In this document: piece by piece, positions 17,797-27,601 of the stretch
Layout of the letters: each line of letters starts with the position of its first letter
Position numbering within the stretch: position 1 is the first letter of the stretch
From: Chitinophaga dinghuensis
Lineage (GTDB): Bacteria; Bacteroidota; Bacteroidia; Chitinophagales; Chitinophagaceae
Length of the DNA stretch: 64,000 nucleotides
NCBI RefSeq assembly: GCF_003259435.1
Contig: NZ_QLMA01000002.1
Location: forward strand, 558,001 to 622,000
Direction of reading: 5' to 3'
Translations under genes and position numbers: made by a program
The notes under the pieces: model-generated
What the model was told of the DNA's origin: nothing
Seen by the model: only the letters and a program-made list of their open reading frames with translations
The model's database searches: none

Positions 17797-18294
17797 TTAG
17801 CGTTGTACCTGTGTTTTAAGGATTTTGCGTGCGAAGTGGATGCGGCTTTTAATGGTACCTAATGGTTCCTGGAGGATGGCGGCGATTTCATAATATTTAT
17901 AGCCTTCCAGGTATAACAGGAACGGTTGTTTGAAGATTGCCGGTAGTTTGTACATGGCCAGGTGTACATCTTTGGTACGCATGGTGGTTTCTGCATTATT
18001 GCCGACAACGCCTCGCTGATAGTTGATAAAGAAGTCGCTGATAACTGGTTCTGTGATCATGCGGTTTTTGGTCTTTTTCCGGTAGTTGTTGATAAAGATG
18101 TTGCGCATGATGGTAAACAGCCAGGCTTTAATGTTGGTCCCTTCCAGGTATTTTTCCTGGTTGGTAAGGGCCCTGAAGATCGTTTCCTGGTATAGATCTT
18201 TAGCCTGTTCGTTGTCTTTCGTCAGGGTATAAGCGAAGGGTTTCAGGAAGTCGGCGTTTCCGACCAGTAAGGTGTTAAATTCAACAGATGACAT
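17797..18294 (-). CDS. ECF RNA polymerase sigma factor
   Basis: 165 residues with region 2 (DLYQETIFRAL, KAWLFTIMRNIFINNYRK) and region 4 helix-turn-helix (YEIAAILQEPLGTIKSRIHFARKIL). No anti-sigma factor, FecR-like protein or TonB receptor lies beside it, so it is an orphan whose control and targets are not visible. It is divergent from the polysaccharide operon, with 516 bp between the two starts. Confidence 0.92.
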   Translation of the reverse strand: MSSVEFNTLLVGNADFLKPFAYTLTKDNEQAKDLYQETIFRALTNQEKYLEGTNIKAWLFTIMRNIFINNYRKKTKNRMITEPVISDFFINYQRGVVGNNAETTMRTKDVHLAMYKLPAIFKQPFLLYLEGYKYYEIAAILQEPLGTIKSRIHFARKILKTQVQR

Positions 18295-18718
18295 AATTGT
18301 TTAATTTTTGAGTTATAAACAAAATAGCATTCGGAACAAAGGGTTTCCAGTCACATTCTCTTGACAATCAATAAATAATAAAACAACAGGATCTTTCATC
18401 ACAACATCCTCGGCCTCAGGCAGGGAAGGATACAGTTCATTTGGTTACATGGTTATAATGCCTGACTGACTCCGGAAGCAGGACGTTCTAATATATTAAC
18501 GGATAAGAAGGCAAAACGGTTTGTTAACTACTACGAATATATATTCTTATATATATGATGGCTGTATTACATTATATTCTCCTTAAAAATGGCGTTTCGG
18601 AATGTTGTTCTGTTTTCTGGCATTATTATGCGTATTAAGGGAACAATCTCCCAAAATATGTGTTATAACGGGCGTCAAACTGTTTTTAGGTTCATTAACA
18701 TTTGTGTGTTATTTTGTA
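18295..18718. other. Gene-free stretch between sigma factor and polysaccharide operon
   Basis: AT-rich intergenic DNA holding the upstream region of the minus-strand sigma gene. I see no full consensus promoter, RNA gene or repeat in it. The elements next to the operon are listed separately. Confidence 0.5.
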
Positions 18719-18758
18719 TAGATTTGCAGCTTATTTGGCTGAAAAACGGCCAAATAAG
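18719..18758 (+). promoter_or_regulatory. Predicted promoter and overlapping operator-like inverted repeat of the polysaccharide operon
   Basis: TAGATTTG (18719-18726) fits the -7 consensus; the -33 position is poor. Immediately after it, CTTATTTGGC (18730-18739) and GCCAAATAAG (18749-18758) form a perfect 10-bp inverted repeat with a 9-bp centre, which covers the expected transcription start (about 18732). The position suits a repressor site; an RNA hairpin at the 5' end of the message is the alternative. The first gene starts at 18811. Confidence 0.5.
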
Positions 18759-18810
18759 TTCGATATTGAAGCCTGAAATGAATTCGAGAAAGTATATATC
18801 CTATTAATTC

Positions 18811-21309
18811 ATGTTAAGAAAGTTATTGCTAATCCAGCTGTTCCTGTTTGTTGTTTATAGTGTAAGTGCCCAGGTTCCATCCTTTTCCAAGGAGCAAATG
18901 AAGCAGATAAAAGTTGAAAATCTGAGTGATGATCAGGTAAGGCAACTTGTGGCGGAAATGAAAAAGAATGGAGTCGCTTTTGACGATATTGATACTTATG
19001 CACAGCAGAAGGGAATTCCGGATATTGAAGTTTCCAAATTAAAAGACAGGATCCGACAGATGGGGCTTGATAAGGAATTACAGCCTAAGTCTAAAAATAA
19101 GGATCAGAGTGACCTCTATGAAGACCGTAAGGTTGATACAGATGAACAGGATAAGGATACTTCCAAATCTACCAGCGACGAAAACAAAAAGTTATCGAAA
19201 GAGGAGCGGGAGAAAGAGAAGAGGAGGAAACGTATTTTTGGTTCAGAGCTTTTCAGTAATAAGAACCTGACTTTTGAGCCGAATCTTCGCATGGCGACAC
19301 CACCCAATTATCGTCTGGCTGCCAATGATGAATTACTGATAGATGTTTATGGTTACTCTGAGGTACAGCACCGATTGAAAGTTACTCCTGAAGGATATGT
19401 TAGAATCCCGAATTTAGGTCCTGTTTATGTAAATGGCCTAACAATGGAAGAGGCGAAAACCCGGATCACTAAACAGTTAGCTACTATATACTCTGGTATT
19501 AAATCTGGTAATACCTATGTGCAGGTGTCTCTTGGTAATATTCGCAGTATTCGCGTGTTATTGATTGGGGAAGTAGAGAAACCCGGATCATATACTATTC
19601 CATCACTGGCAACAGTTGCCAATGCATTGTATGTATCGGGTGGACCTAATGAGAATGGTAGCTTTCGTAATATCCAGGTTATCAGAAATGGAGTTTCCGT
19701 GGTGACGTTTGACTTATATGATTTTCTGGCTAATGGGGATCTGTCAAATAACATTGTATTGCAGGATCAGGATATCGTAAAAGTAAACCCATATAAAACC
19801 CGGGTAGAGCTAACCGGCGAGGTAAAACGTCCGGCAATATTTGAGGCGAAGGAAAATGAATCGTTGAAGCAAATCATCGATTTTGCTGGCGGATATACTG
19901 ACAGAGCATTCACTGATGTTATCCGTGGATACAGAATTAATAATAAAGAAAGAGAAGTTGTAAATATAACATCTACAGACATCGGTAGTTTCAGATTAAA
20001 ATCTGGTGATCAGTTTTTTGTGGACTCCATTTTGAACAGGTTTAGCAACAGAGTGACCATAACAGGAGCCGTTTTCCATCCTGGCAATTATGCACTGGAA
20101 CCAGGAATGACTATTTCTGACCTGATTAAAAGAGCAGACGGCGTACAAGAAGAGGCATCTTTGAGTCGTGGTCTTATCCGTCGCCTTCAAGCAGATTTTA
20201 CCCCTGCATATATCAATTTCAATGTGCAGGATGCCATTGCAGGAAGATCCACTGCAACATTACAAAAAGAAGATAGCGTAGTGATTTATTCGAAACTGCA
20301 GCTGCGTGAGGATTATGAAGTTCGTATTGATGGAGAGGTGAATAAGCCGGGCTATTTTACCTATGGAGATGGAATGCATCTGGAGGACCTTATATTACTG
20401 GCAGGAGGATTAAGAGATGCGGCATCTACCCAACGAATCGAAGTTTCACGCAGAATCAGGAACGGCAAATATAGTCCGGAAGATACGGTTAAGTCTATCG
20501 TTAAGTATTTTGATATTAATGCAGATTTGAGTGCTAATTCTGAGGCACAAGGATTTGAACTGATGCCATTCGATGAAGTATCTGTTCGTAAATCTCCAGC
20601 ATATACTTCTCAGTCCAATGTATCTATTGGAGGAGAAGTGGTGTATCCAGGGGAGTATACCATTAATACTCGTTCGGAGAGAATTTCAGATTTGATTAAA
20701 CGTACTGGAGGGCTACGTCCGGAAGCTTATGCAGCAGGAGCGGTGATGCTGAGAAAAACATTTATCAATGAAGGAGATAGTCTGATTCTTGCTAACAAGT
20801 TGGAAGTATTCATCAATAAGCTACAGGATAGTGCAGATATCGCTCGTGTGAAGCAGTCTGTGAATCGTCATGAGCAATTATTGGGAATCAACCTGGATCA
20901 GATTCTGAAAAATCCAGGATCCAAATATGATCTGTTGCTGGAAGAAGGCGATGTGATCAGGGTGCCTAAAAAGTTACAGACCGTGCAATTATTTGGAGAA
21001 GTATATTTCCCTAAAAAAGTACGGTATGACGGTGGATATACATTCAGGGATTATGTTCATGGGGCTGGAGGCTTCACTGCTCAGGCACTGAGAAGAAGGA
21101 GTTATATAGTATATGCAAATGGAGAAGTGAAGAACACGAAAAAGGTCATGTTCTTTAATAGTTATCCGAAAGTCAAACCAGGTGCGGAAATTTATATACC
21201 TACCAGGAAAGAAAGGAAGGGACTGACTGGACAGGAAGGTATTGCCATAGCGAGTGGACTTGCTTCGATAGCACTTGTAGTGGTTACTATTATGAACACA
21301 GTTAAATAA
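18811..21309 (+). CDS. Wza-like polysaccharide export outer-membrane protein with several SLBB domains
   Basis: 832 residues, much longer than Wza (about 380). It has a signal peptide (LLLIQLFLFVVYSVSA), a charged low-complexity stretch near residues 90-150, then the polysaccharide-export domain (YRLAANDELLIDVYGY..., VTPEGYVRIPNLGPV). Five or so SLBB-type repeats follow, recognisable by recurring GEV.KPG.Y phrases, and a C-terminal hydrophobic helix (IASGLASIALVVVTIM). It probably forms the periplasm-to-surface export channel. It is the first gene of the operon and lies next to the Wzz-like gene. Confidence 0.9.
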   Translation: MLRKLLLIQLFLFVVYSVSAQVPSFSKEQMKQIKVENLSDDQVRQLVAEMKKNGVAFDDIDTYAQQKGIPDIEVSKLKDRIRQMGLDKELQPKSKNKDQSDLYEDRKVDTDEQDKDTSKSTSDENKKLSKEEREKEKRRKRIFGSELFSNKNLTFEPNLRMATPPNYRLAANDELLIDVYGYSEVQHRLKVTPEGYVRIPNLGPVYVNGLTMEEAKTRITKQLATIYSGIKSGNTYVQVSLGNIRSIRVLLIGEVEKPGSYTIPSLATVANALYVSGGPNENGSFRNIQVIRNGVSVVTFDLYDFLANGDLSNNIVLQDQDIVKVNPYKTRVELTGEVKRPAIFEAKENESLKQIIDFAGGYTDRAFTDVIRGYRINNKEREVVNITSTDIGSFRLKSGDQFFVDSILNRFSNRVTITGAVFHPGNYALEPGMTISDLIKRADGVQEEASLSRGLIRRLQADFTPAYINFNVQDAIAGRSTATLQKEDSVVIYSKLQLREDYEVRIDGEVNKPGYFTYGDGMHLEDLILLAGGLRDAASTQRIEVSRRIRNGKYSPEDTVKSIVKYFDINADLSANSEAQGFELMPFDEVSVRKSPAYTSQSNVSIGGEVVYPGEYTINTRSERISDLIKRTGGLRPEAYAAGAVMLRKTFINEGDSLILANKLEVFINKLQDSADIARVKQSVNRHEQLLGINLDQILKNPGSKYDLLLEEGDVIRVPKKLQTVQLFGEVYFPKKVRYDGGYTFRDYVHGAGGFTAQALRRRSYIVYANGEVKNTKKVMFFNSYPKVKPGAEIYIPTRKERKGLTGQEGIAIASGLASIALVVVTIMNTVK

Positions 21310-21367
21310 GCGATTCTTAAATTTCCTCATATACTTGAATAATCCTATAACTAATAGTAAAATAAGC

Positions 21368-22441
21368 ATGGATAAGAATACGCACATGGAGGAGGAAATT
21401 TCCTTAAAGGAGATATTTCTGAAAATAAAGGAGTGGTGGAAATATCTGTGCAGTAAATGGTGGCTTATCCTGCTCTTCGGAATAATAGGTGGCGCTTTAG
21501 GTTTTACAAAGGCCTATTTGTCGAAAAAACAATATGAAGCTGAACTGACTTTCGTGTTAGAGGATAGTAAGGGTTCGATGGGATCTTTAATGGGCTTAGC
21601 CAGCAGTTTTGGATTTGATCTTGGAGGTTCTTCTGATAAGGGATTATTTGCCGGTGAGAATATTGTACAGTTTCTTAAAACCAGATTAGTAGTACAAAAG
21701 GCATTGTTGAAGTCTGTTAAGGAAGATGGTCGTACTTTATCGCTGGCAGAGCTTTACATGGATACGAATCGAATGAAAACAGAAGGGCTACTGAAAAAGG
21801 CCGGAAACCCAAAAGGGGATGTGATTTTTTCTCCTGATAGTAACCCACAGCAATTCACCAGATTTCAGGATAGCCTGCTTGGTGTGATATATCAGCGGCT
21901 ATTGACACAAAATATACAAGTTACAAAACCTGATAAAAAACTAGCCTTCGTCTCTGTTAAATGTACCTCTGTAAGTGAAACATTTTCAAAGTATTTTTCA
22001 GAGCAATTGGTAGATGTTGCTACTGATTTTTATCTCCGAACCAAAACACAGAGAAACAGAGAGAATGTAGATCGTTTACAACATCAGGCTGATTCACTGG
22101 AAGCGGCGTTAAATAGAAAAACTTACGCTGCAGCTACTATTCAGGATTTGAATATGAATCCGGCAAGGCGAGCTGCAGGTGTAGGCGCTGAAGTGGTAAC
22201 CAGAGATAAAGTAGTGCTTCAGACGATGTATGCGGAAGTGGTGAAAAACCTGGAACTGTGCAGGGTGACGATGGCTCAGGAAGCCCCACTGATTCAGATA
22301 GTGGATACGCCCACCTTGCCCTTGCAAACGAAAAAAACAGGTAAGGCAATCTCTATTATCGTCGGTGGAATAATTGGCGGTATACTGATAACGGTCTATC
22401 TGATTATCAGGAGAATTATTAAGCTGATTATGGCTTCTTAA
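21368..22441 (+). CDS. Wzz-like chain-length determinant / polysaccharide co-polymerase
   Basis: 357 residues from ATG 21368; an in-frame TTG at 21335 would add an unconvincing 11 residues. Two membrane helices (WWLILLFGIIGGALGF near the N-terminus and ISIIVGGIIGGILITVYLI near the C-terminus) flank a periplasmic, partly coiled-coil region, the Wzz topology. There is no fused tyrosine-kinase domain. With the upstream export protein it sets the length and export of the polymer made by the genes that follow. Confidence 0.88.
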   Translation: MDKNTHMEEEISLKEIFLKIKEWWKYLCSKWWLILLFGIIGGALGFTKAYLSKKQYEAELTFVLEDSKGSMGSLMGLASSFGFDLGGSSDKGLFAGENIVQFLKTRLVVQKALLKSVKEDGRTLSLAELYMDTNRMKTEGLLKKAGNPKGDVIFSPDSNPQQFTRFQDSLLGVIYQRLLTQNIQVTKPDKKLAFVSVKCTSVSETFSKYFSEQLVDVATDFYLRTKTQRNRENVDRLQHQADSLEAALNRKTYAAATIQDLNMNPARRAAGVGAEVVTRDKVVLQTMYAEVVKNLELCRVTMAQEAPLIQIVDTPTLPLQTKKTGKAISIIVGGIIGGILITVYLIIRRIIKLIMAS

Positions 22442-22474
22442 AGAATCAATAATTAAAACTAAATAGACATAAAC

Positions 22475-23473
22475 GTGGATCTTAGGAATTTGAAAGTAAT
22501 GGTTACTGGAGCAGATGGCTTTATTGGAAGCCACCTCGTAGAACGATTGTTGGCCGAAGGCTGCTCTGTAAAGGCTTTCGTGTATTATAATTCCTTCAAT
22601 AGCTGGGGATGGCTCGACACTTTGGAAAAAGAGAAGTTAGATAGACTGGAAATTTTCAGTGGAGACATCCGTGATCCCAATGGAGTAAGAACCGCAATGA
22701 CGGGAGTGGATGTTGTTTTCCACCTGGCAGCACTTATTGCCATTCCTTTCAGTTATCATTCTCCTGATAGTTATATAGACACAAACGTCAAAGGGACATT
22801 GAATATCATTCAGGCTGCAAAAGACCTGAATACCAAGAGGGTTCTCGTTACTTCCACTTCGGAAGTATACGGAACTGCGCAATATGTTCCCATTGATGAA
22901 GCACATCCCCGTCAACCACAATCTCCCTATTCTGCCTCCAAAATCGGAGCAGATTGTATAGCGGAGTCTTTTTACAGAAGTTTTAATCTACCGTTAACCA
23001 TTGTAAGACCTTTTAACACCTTTGGGCCAAGACAATCGGCAAGAGCAGTTATCCCTACTATCATTAGTCAGTTGTTGAACGGAATAACAGAAATCAGTTT
23101 GGGGGATCTTACGCCAACCAGAGACCTGTTATATGTAAAAGATACGGTGGAGGGCTTCCTTGAAATCGCTAAATCAGATGCATTGATTGGGCACGACTGT
23201 AACATCGCGACCGAGTCGGAGATAAGTATTGGAGATTTAGCCCAGAAAATAATCAACATCATTAATCCTGCTGCAGTGATAAAGCAGGATATGGAAAGAA
23301 TAAGGCCAGAAAAGAGTGAAGTATTCCGGTTATTTGGTGCGAAAGGTAAAATCACAAAATATACTGGCTGGAAACAGCAATATAGCCTGGATAATGGTTT
23401 AGCAGAAACCATAGAATGGTTCAAGAAGTCTGAAAACCTCAGAGAATACAAAGCGCATATCTATAATATCTGA
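22475..23473 (+). CDS. legB: LegB-like NAD-dependent nucleotide-sugar 4,6-dehydratase
   Basis: 332-residue extended SDR with the Rossmann motif TGADGFIGSH, STSEVYG, and the catalytic pair Tyr152-xxx-Lys156. Close in type to LegB/Cj1319, which dehydrates an NDP-GlcNAc (GDP-linked in Campylobacter) at C4/C6. It is directly followed by a LegC-type aminotransferase, the enzyme that would use its 4-keto product. The pathway assignment rests on the neighbours as much as on the sequence. Confidence 0.85.
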   Translation: MDLRNLKVMVTGADGFIGSHLVERLLAEGCSVKAFVYYNSFNSWGWLDTLEKEKLDRLEIFSGDIRDPNGVRTAMTGVDVVFHLAALIAIPFSYHSPDSYIDTNVKGTLNIIQAAKDLNTKRVLVTSTSEVYGTAQYVPIDEAHPRQPQSPYSASKIGADCIAESFYRSFNLPLTIVRPFNTFGPRQSARAVIPTIISQLLNGITEISLGDLTPTRDLLYVKDTVEGFLEIAKSDALIGHDCNIATESEISIGDLAQKIINIINPAAVIKQDMERIRPEKSEVFRLFGAKGKITKYTGWKQQYSLDNGLAETIEWFKKSENLREYKAHIYNI

Positions 23474-23481
23474 TTGTCAAA

Positions 23482-24633
23482 ATGGAAACAGGAAAGATAA
23501 TTTCATTCATAAGAGAGGTATTTAACGAACCGGAAGGGTTTATTCCATTACACGCTCCTTTTTTTGGCGGTAATGAGAAAAAATATGTGCTGGATACTAT
23601 TGAATCAACTTATGTATCCTCTGTTGGTGCATATGTAAATAAATTTGAAGAGGAGATATGTGCTATTACAGGTGCGAAATTTGCTATTGCAACTGTAAAT
23701 GGAACTACTGCCCTACACCTTGCATTGAAAGCCGTAGGAGTGAGTTATGGTGAAGAAGTGATTACACAGCCATTGACCTTTGTGGCAACTGCAAATGCAA
23801 TCGTACATGCAGGTGCAATACCGGTGTTTGTTGATGTAGATATTGATACGCTTGGATTATCTCCGGATGCCCTGCAGGCATTTCTCCAAAAAAACGCAAC
23901 GTTAAATGCGGATGGTGTCTGTATTAATAAATCAACCGGCAGACGAATCAGCGCTTGCCTGCCAATGCATACATTTGGTTTTCCTGTGAGAATAGCTGAA
24001 ATCGCTGCTATTTGCAAAGAATACCATATTCCTTTGGTGGAAGATGCCGCTGAATCCCTGGGTAGTTACTATCATGGAAAGCATACCGGTATGTATGGAG
24101 ATATTGCAGCCATCAGCTTTAATGGTAATAAGACGGTGACAAGCGGTGGTGGTGGTGTCGTCATTACAAATGATGAAAAACTGGGAAAGTGGGCGAAACA
24201 TATCTCAACAACCGCCAAAATACCCCATCAATGGGAATTTATGCATGATGAGGTTGGATATAACTATCGTATGCCTAACCTGAATGCAGCCCTGGCAGTT
24301 GCACAATTAGAACAATTGCCATACATCCTTGAAAATAAACGGCAGTTGGCCGATTTATACAGTGATTTTTTTGAAAATAGTAATATTCGTTTTGTCCAAA
24401 AACGAGAAGATACTATCCCCAATTTTTGGTTAAATACCATCATCTTTGAGGATAAACAACAGCAACAACAGTTTCTGGAAATGTCAAATCAAAATAAAGT
24501 GATGACAAGACCAATCTGGACATTGATGAACCGTTTACCAATGTACAAGGATTGTCAGCGAGATGAGTTGAGGAATGCTGTGTGGTTGGAAGAAAGAGTT
24601 GTGAATATACCGAGTAGTGTAAGAGTAGGATAG
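23482..24633 (+). CDS. legC: LegC-family PLP aminotransferase
   Basis: 383-residue DegT/DnrJ/EryC1-type aminotransferase. The pyridoxal-phosphate lysine is Lys217 in SFNGNKTVTSGGGG; the substrate-side motif VEDAAESLG precedes it. It would aminate C4 of the 4-keto-6-deoxy sugar made by the preceding gene, 8 bp upstream, giving a 4-amino-4,6-dideoxy-GlcNAc nucleotide (bacillosamine/legionaminic type). In length and motif it fits LegC better than ArnB or PglE. Confidence 0.88.
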   Translation: METGKIISFIREVFNEPEGFIPLHAPFFGGNEKKYVLDTIESTYVSSVGAYVNKFEEEICAITGAKFAIATVNGTTALHLALKAVGVSYGEEVITQPLTFVATANAIVHAGAIPVFVDVDIDTLGLSPDALQAFLQKNATLNADGVCINKSTGRRISACLPMHTFGFPVRIAEIAAICKEYHIPLVEDAAESLGSYYHGKHTGMYGDIAAISFNGNKTVTSGGGGVVITNDEKLGKWAKHISTTAKIPHQWEFMHDEVGYNYRMPNLNAALAVAQLEQLPYILENKRQLADLYSDFFENSNIRFVQKREDTIPNFWLNTIIFEDKQQQQQFLEMSNQNKVMTRPIWTLMNRLPMYKDCQRDELRNAVWLEERVVNIPSSVRVG

Positions 24634-24677
24634 CTATTTTGATTTGCATAAAGAAAGTTGAGAAAAACTTATCCTAT

Positions 24678-25355
24678 ATGCAAGACGTCGCATCTTGGGA
24701 CCCTATTTGGGACCACGTATTTTCATCTCAGGAATGGGGTAAATATCCCGGAGAAAGCCTGATACAATTTATCGCCCGGAACTTCTATAAACTCGACCGC
24801 CCGAATGTCAAAATTCTGGAGGTGGGTTGCGGTACCGGGGCGAATTTATGGTATATATCAAGAGAAAGGTTCGATGCCTATGGCATTGATGGTAGTAAAG
24901 TAGCTATTGATATTGCCAGAGAAAGAATGAAATCCGAAGGATTATCTGTCAATGTGGAAGTGGGAGATATCGCTACCCTGCCTTATGAAGACTCCTTTTT
25001 TGACGCTGTAGTGGATGTTGAATGCCTCTACGCTAACAGTGCAGATGCTCTTGGAAATATCCTCCCGGAAATCAGCAGGGTATTAAAACCTGGCGGATTA
25101 CTGTACAGCCGGACTTTTTCCGATAATATGTACATGGGGGAAAATGCAAATATGGTAGGGCATATGGAATATCAGGAAATTACAGATGGCCCATTGAAAG
25201 GAAAAGGTTTCGTTCGGTTGTCCAATGAAGACAGCGTTAAAGATCTTTATAGTGAGTGCTTCGATATCCGCCAGATAGACCTGTTGGAATATTCCGTTAA
25301 TAATCGCAGTATAATCATCAGCGAGCTAATTGTGGTTGCATCAAAGAAAGCTTAA
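24678..25355 (+). CDS. Class I SAM-dependent methyltransferase in the nonulosonate cassette
   Basis: 225 residues from ATG 24678; an in-frame TTG at 24639 is less likely. SAM motif I is ILEVGCGTGANLWY, with the acidic motif DAYGIDGSK after it and VVDVECLYANS as motif II. It sits between the aminotransferase and neuB-like genes. In Campylobacter the methyltransferase gene ptmH occupies a comparable place, so a sugar-modifying O- or N-methylation is a fair guess. No amidinotransferase (PtmG) is present here. Confidence 0.8.
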   Translation: MQDVASWDPIWDHVFSSQEWGKYPGESLIQFIARNFYKLDRPNVKILEVGCGTGANLWYISRERFDAYGIDGSKVAIDIARERMKSEGLSVNVEVGDIATLPYEDSFFDAVVDVECLYANSADALGNILPEISRVLKPGGLLYSRTFSDNMYMGENANMVGHMEYQEITDGPLKGKGFVRLSNEDSVKDLYSECFDIRQIDLLEYSVNNRSIIISELIVVASKKA

Positions 25356-25387
25356 ACACAAATTAGCAGTAGAAAAGATATAGTTAA

Positions 25388-26413
25388 ATGAAACATCAGG
25401 TATGCATCATTGCAGAAGCAGGAGTAAATCATAATGGAAAGGTAGATCTGGCTATGAAGCTGATTGATGAAGCCGCGTCCGCAGGTGTAGATTATGTCAA
25501 ATTTCAAACCTGGGTCACCGACGATATCATTGATCAGAGTGCCCCTAAGGCGACATACCAGAAAGAAAATGATGGTGCAGACTCATCACAATATGAAATG
25601 CTGAAGAAGTTGGAACTCTCATTCGACAGCTTTCGGATACTTAAGGAATATTGTGATACCAAAGGTGTGAAATTCCTTTCTACTCCTGATGACGAGAAAA
25701 GCTTAAACTTCCTCGTAGATGAACTGAAAATGGATGTAATCAAAGTCGGTTCAGGAGAAATAACAAATATTCCATTTCTACGCAAAATTGGCCAGAAAGG
25801 ATTAGAGGTTATTCTCTCTACCGGAATGTCAGGATTAGGAGAAGTAGAGAGAGCGTATAATACCTTGTTGCATGCAGGTGCAAAACATGTTACTATATTG
25901 CACTGTACCTCGAATTATCCTGCCCCATACGACAGTATCAACCTACAGGCGATGAAAACCCTGGAATATGCTTTTAAGACCGATATTGGCTATTCAGATC
26001 ATACAGAAGGTATTGCTATTTCGCTCGCTGCAGTTGCTATGGGTGCTAAAGTAATTGAAAAACATTACACACTGGACCGGAATATGCCTGGCCCAGATCA
26101 TAAAGCGTCTATGGATCCAATTGAATTAAAACAGTTGGTAATAGGAGTCAGGCAGGTGGAAATGGCTATATCCGGAAATGGTAAAAAGGAAATACAAGAT
26201 ACTGAGCGAGATACAAAAGCGGTAGTGACCAAAGGTATTTATCTGAAAAATGAAGTCCCGGAAGGCACAATACTGGCTGAAGACATGTTTTTATATAAAC
26301 GTCCCCAGCAGGGACTAGCCGCCGATCAGGCGGATATCATAGTTGGCCGAAAACTGAATAAATCCCTGAAACAGGGGAGTCCTGTAAACTGGAAAGATAT
26401 CAGCTTTGAATAA
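25388..26413 (+). CDS. legI: NeuB-family nonulosonic acid synthase (LegI-like)
   Basis: 341 residues: a NeuB TIM barrel (IAEAGVNHNG at the N-terminus, KVGSGEITNIPFL, ILHCTSNYPAP, GYSDHTEG, EKHYTLD) and a C-terminal SAF/antifreeze-like domain from about residue 285. The family condenses phosphoenolpyruvate with a six-carbon amino sugar to give a nine-carbon nonulosonic acid. Context (legB/legC-type genes) points to a legionaminic-type product and not sialic acid. It overlaps the next gene by 8 bp. Confidence 0.92.
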   Translation: MKHQVCIIAEAGVNHNGKVDLAMKLIDEAASAGVDYVKFQTWVTDDIIDQSAPKATYQKENDGADSSQYEMLKKLELSFDSFRILKEYCDTKGVKFLSTPDDEKSLNFLVDELKMDVIKVGSGEITNIPFLRKIGQKGLEVILSTGMSGLGEVERAYNTLLHAGAKHVTILHCTSNYPAPYDSINLQAMKTLEYAFKTDIGYSDHTEGIAISLAAVAMGAKVIEKHYTLDRNMPGPDHKASMDPIELKQLVIGVRQVEMAISGNGKKEIQDTERDTKAVVTKGIYLKNEVPEGTILAEDMFLYKRPQQGLAADQADIIVGRKLNKSLKQGSPVNWKDISFE

Positions 26414-27563
26414 ACCTAAAAAGAAAATAGCAGTTTTTACTTCCATAAGATCCGAATACGGCACCTTAAAGCCACTTCTGTCCAAAATATTACAAGAGAA
26501 CGAAACAGATATGGATATTCTGGCAGGCGGAGCACACCTCCTGACAGATTATGGGATGACCATCAATGAAATTATCGCAGATGGATTTACAGTGAAACAC
26601 AAGTTCCCCTTTCTGTTTACTGATAAAACCCATGATGTTGAAACAAGATCTGTAGCGGTATTGGCTCAACAGATCAGTGACTATTTTCTTCGGGAAAAGC
26701 CTGATGTTTTGGTAGTAATCGGTGATCGCTTTGAGTTGTTGCCGGTTGTAAATGCCGCCTTAATTCTAAATATTCCCATTGCGCATATCTCCGGAGGAGA
26801 AGTAACAGAAGGAGCTATCGATAATCAGGTCAGACATGCCGTTTCTAAAATGGCGCACCTTCACCTGGTGGCGACATCCTATTTCAAGGAGAATCTGATG
26901 AGAATGGGAGAAGAAGAATGGAGAATAAAAGTTTGTGGAGAATTGTGTCTGGATGAAATTCCTCATATGCCACTTCTTTCCAAACAAGACCTTTTTTCTA
27001 CCCTTGGATTGGATATCGCCAAAGAGGTTTTCCTGGTTACTTTTCACACCGAAACTATCCAGAATACCATTTCTCCAGCGCTGATTGCTTCTGTGTTGGA
27101 TAAAATCAAGGTAGCGTACCCAGATGTTCAGGTGTTGGCAACTGCAGCTAATTTTGATGCCGGTGGCCAGGAAATAAATACCATGCTGGCTGCCAGAAAA
27201 GATATCTGGTTTGTACCAAGTCTGGGTAAAATAAAATATTTTTCAATGCTTCGCTTTGCCAGTCTGGTACTGGGGAATTCGTCCAGCGGACTGGTGGAAG
27301 TGCAGTCATTCCAAATCCCCGTGGTGAATGTAGGCAAGCGTCAGCAAAACCGATTAGCTAACCCAAATGTATTGCACGTTGCAGCAGATGTGGAACAAAT
27401 TATCATCGGAATCAATGAGGCACTATCACTGGAATTCAGACAACAATTTGAAGGCATAGAAAATGTATATGGACAAGGGAATAGTACATCGTTAATGTAC
27501 AATTTTATTGTAAGTAACATGGATCATGAACAACTCCTGTTAAAAAGAACAGTATTTCAATAG
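26406..27563 (+). CDS. legG: NeuC/LegG-like hydrolysing nucleotide-sugar 2-epimerase
   Basis: 385-residue GT-B-fold epimerase of the NeuC type (TSIRSEYGTLKPLL, VIGDRFELLPVVNAAL, HISGGEVTEGAIDNQVRHAVSKMAHLH, LGNSSSGLVE). It would release the 2-epimerised free sugar that the NeuB-like enzyme consumes; the 8-bp overlap with that gene suggests translational coupling. It begins without a strong ribosome-binding site inside the end of the previous gene. Confidence 0.9.
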   Translation: MNKPKKKIAVFTSIRSEYGTLKPLLSKILQENETDMDILAGGAHLLTDYGMTINEIIADGFTVKHKFPFLFTDKTHDVETRSVAVLAQQISDYFLREKPDVLVVIGDRFELLPVVNAALILNIPIAHISGGEVTEGAIDNQVRHAVSKMAHLHLVATSYFKENLMRMGEEEWRIKVCGELCLDEIPHMPLLSKQDLFSTLGLDIAKEVFLVTFHTETIQNTISPALIASVLDKIKVAYPDVQVLATAANFDAGGQEINTMLAARKDIWFVPSLGKIKYFSMLRFASLVLGNSSSGLVEVQSFQIPVVNVGKRQQNRLANPNVLHVAADVEQIIIGINEALSLEFRQQFEGIENVYGQGNSTSLMYNFIVSNMDHEQLLLKRTVFQ

Positions 27564-27601
27564 AGCAAGGTTACTTGCTGTTAATGAAAATGAATTAGTA
27601 T

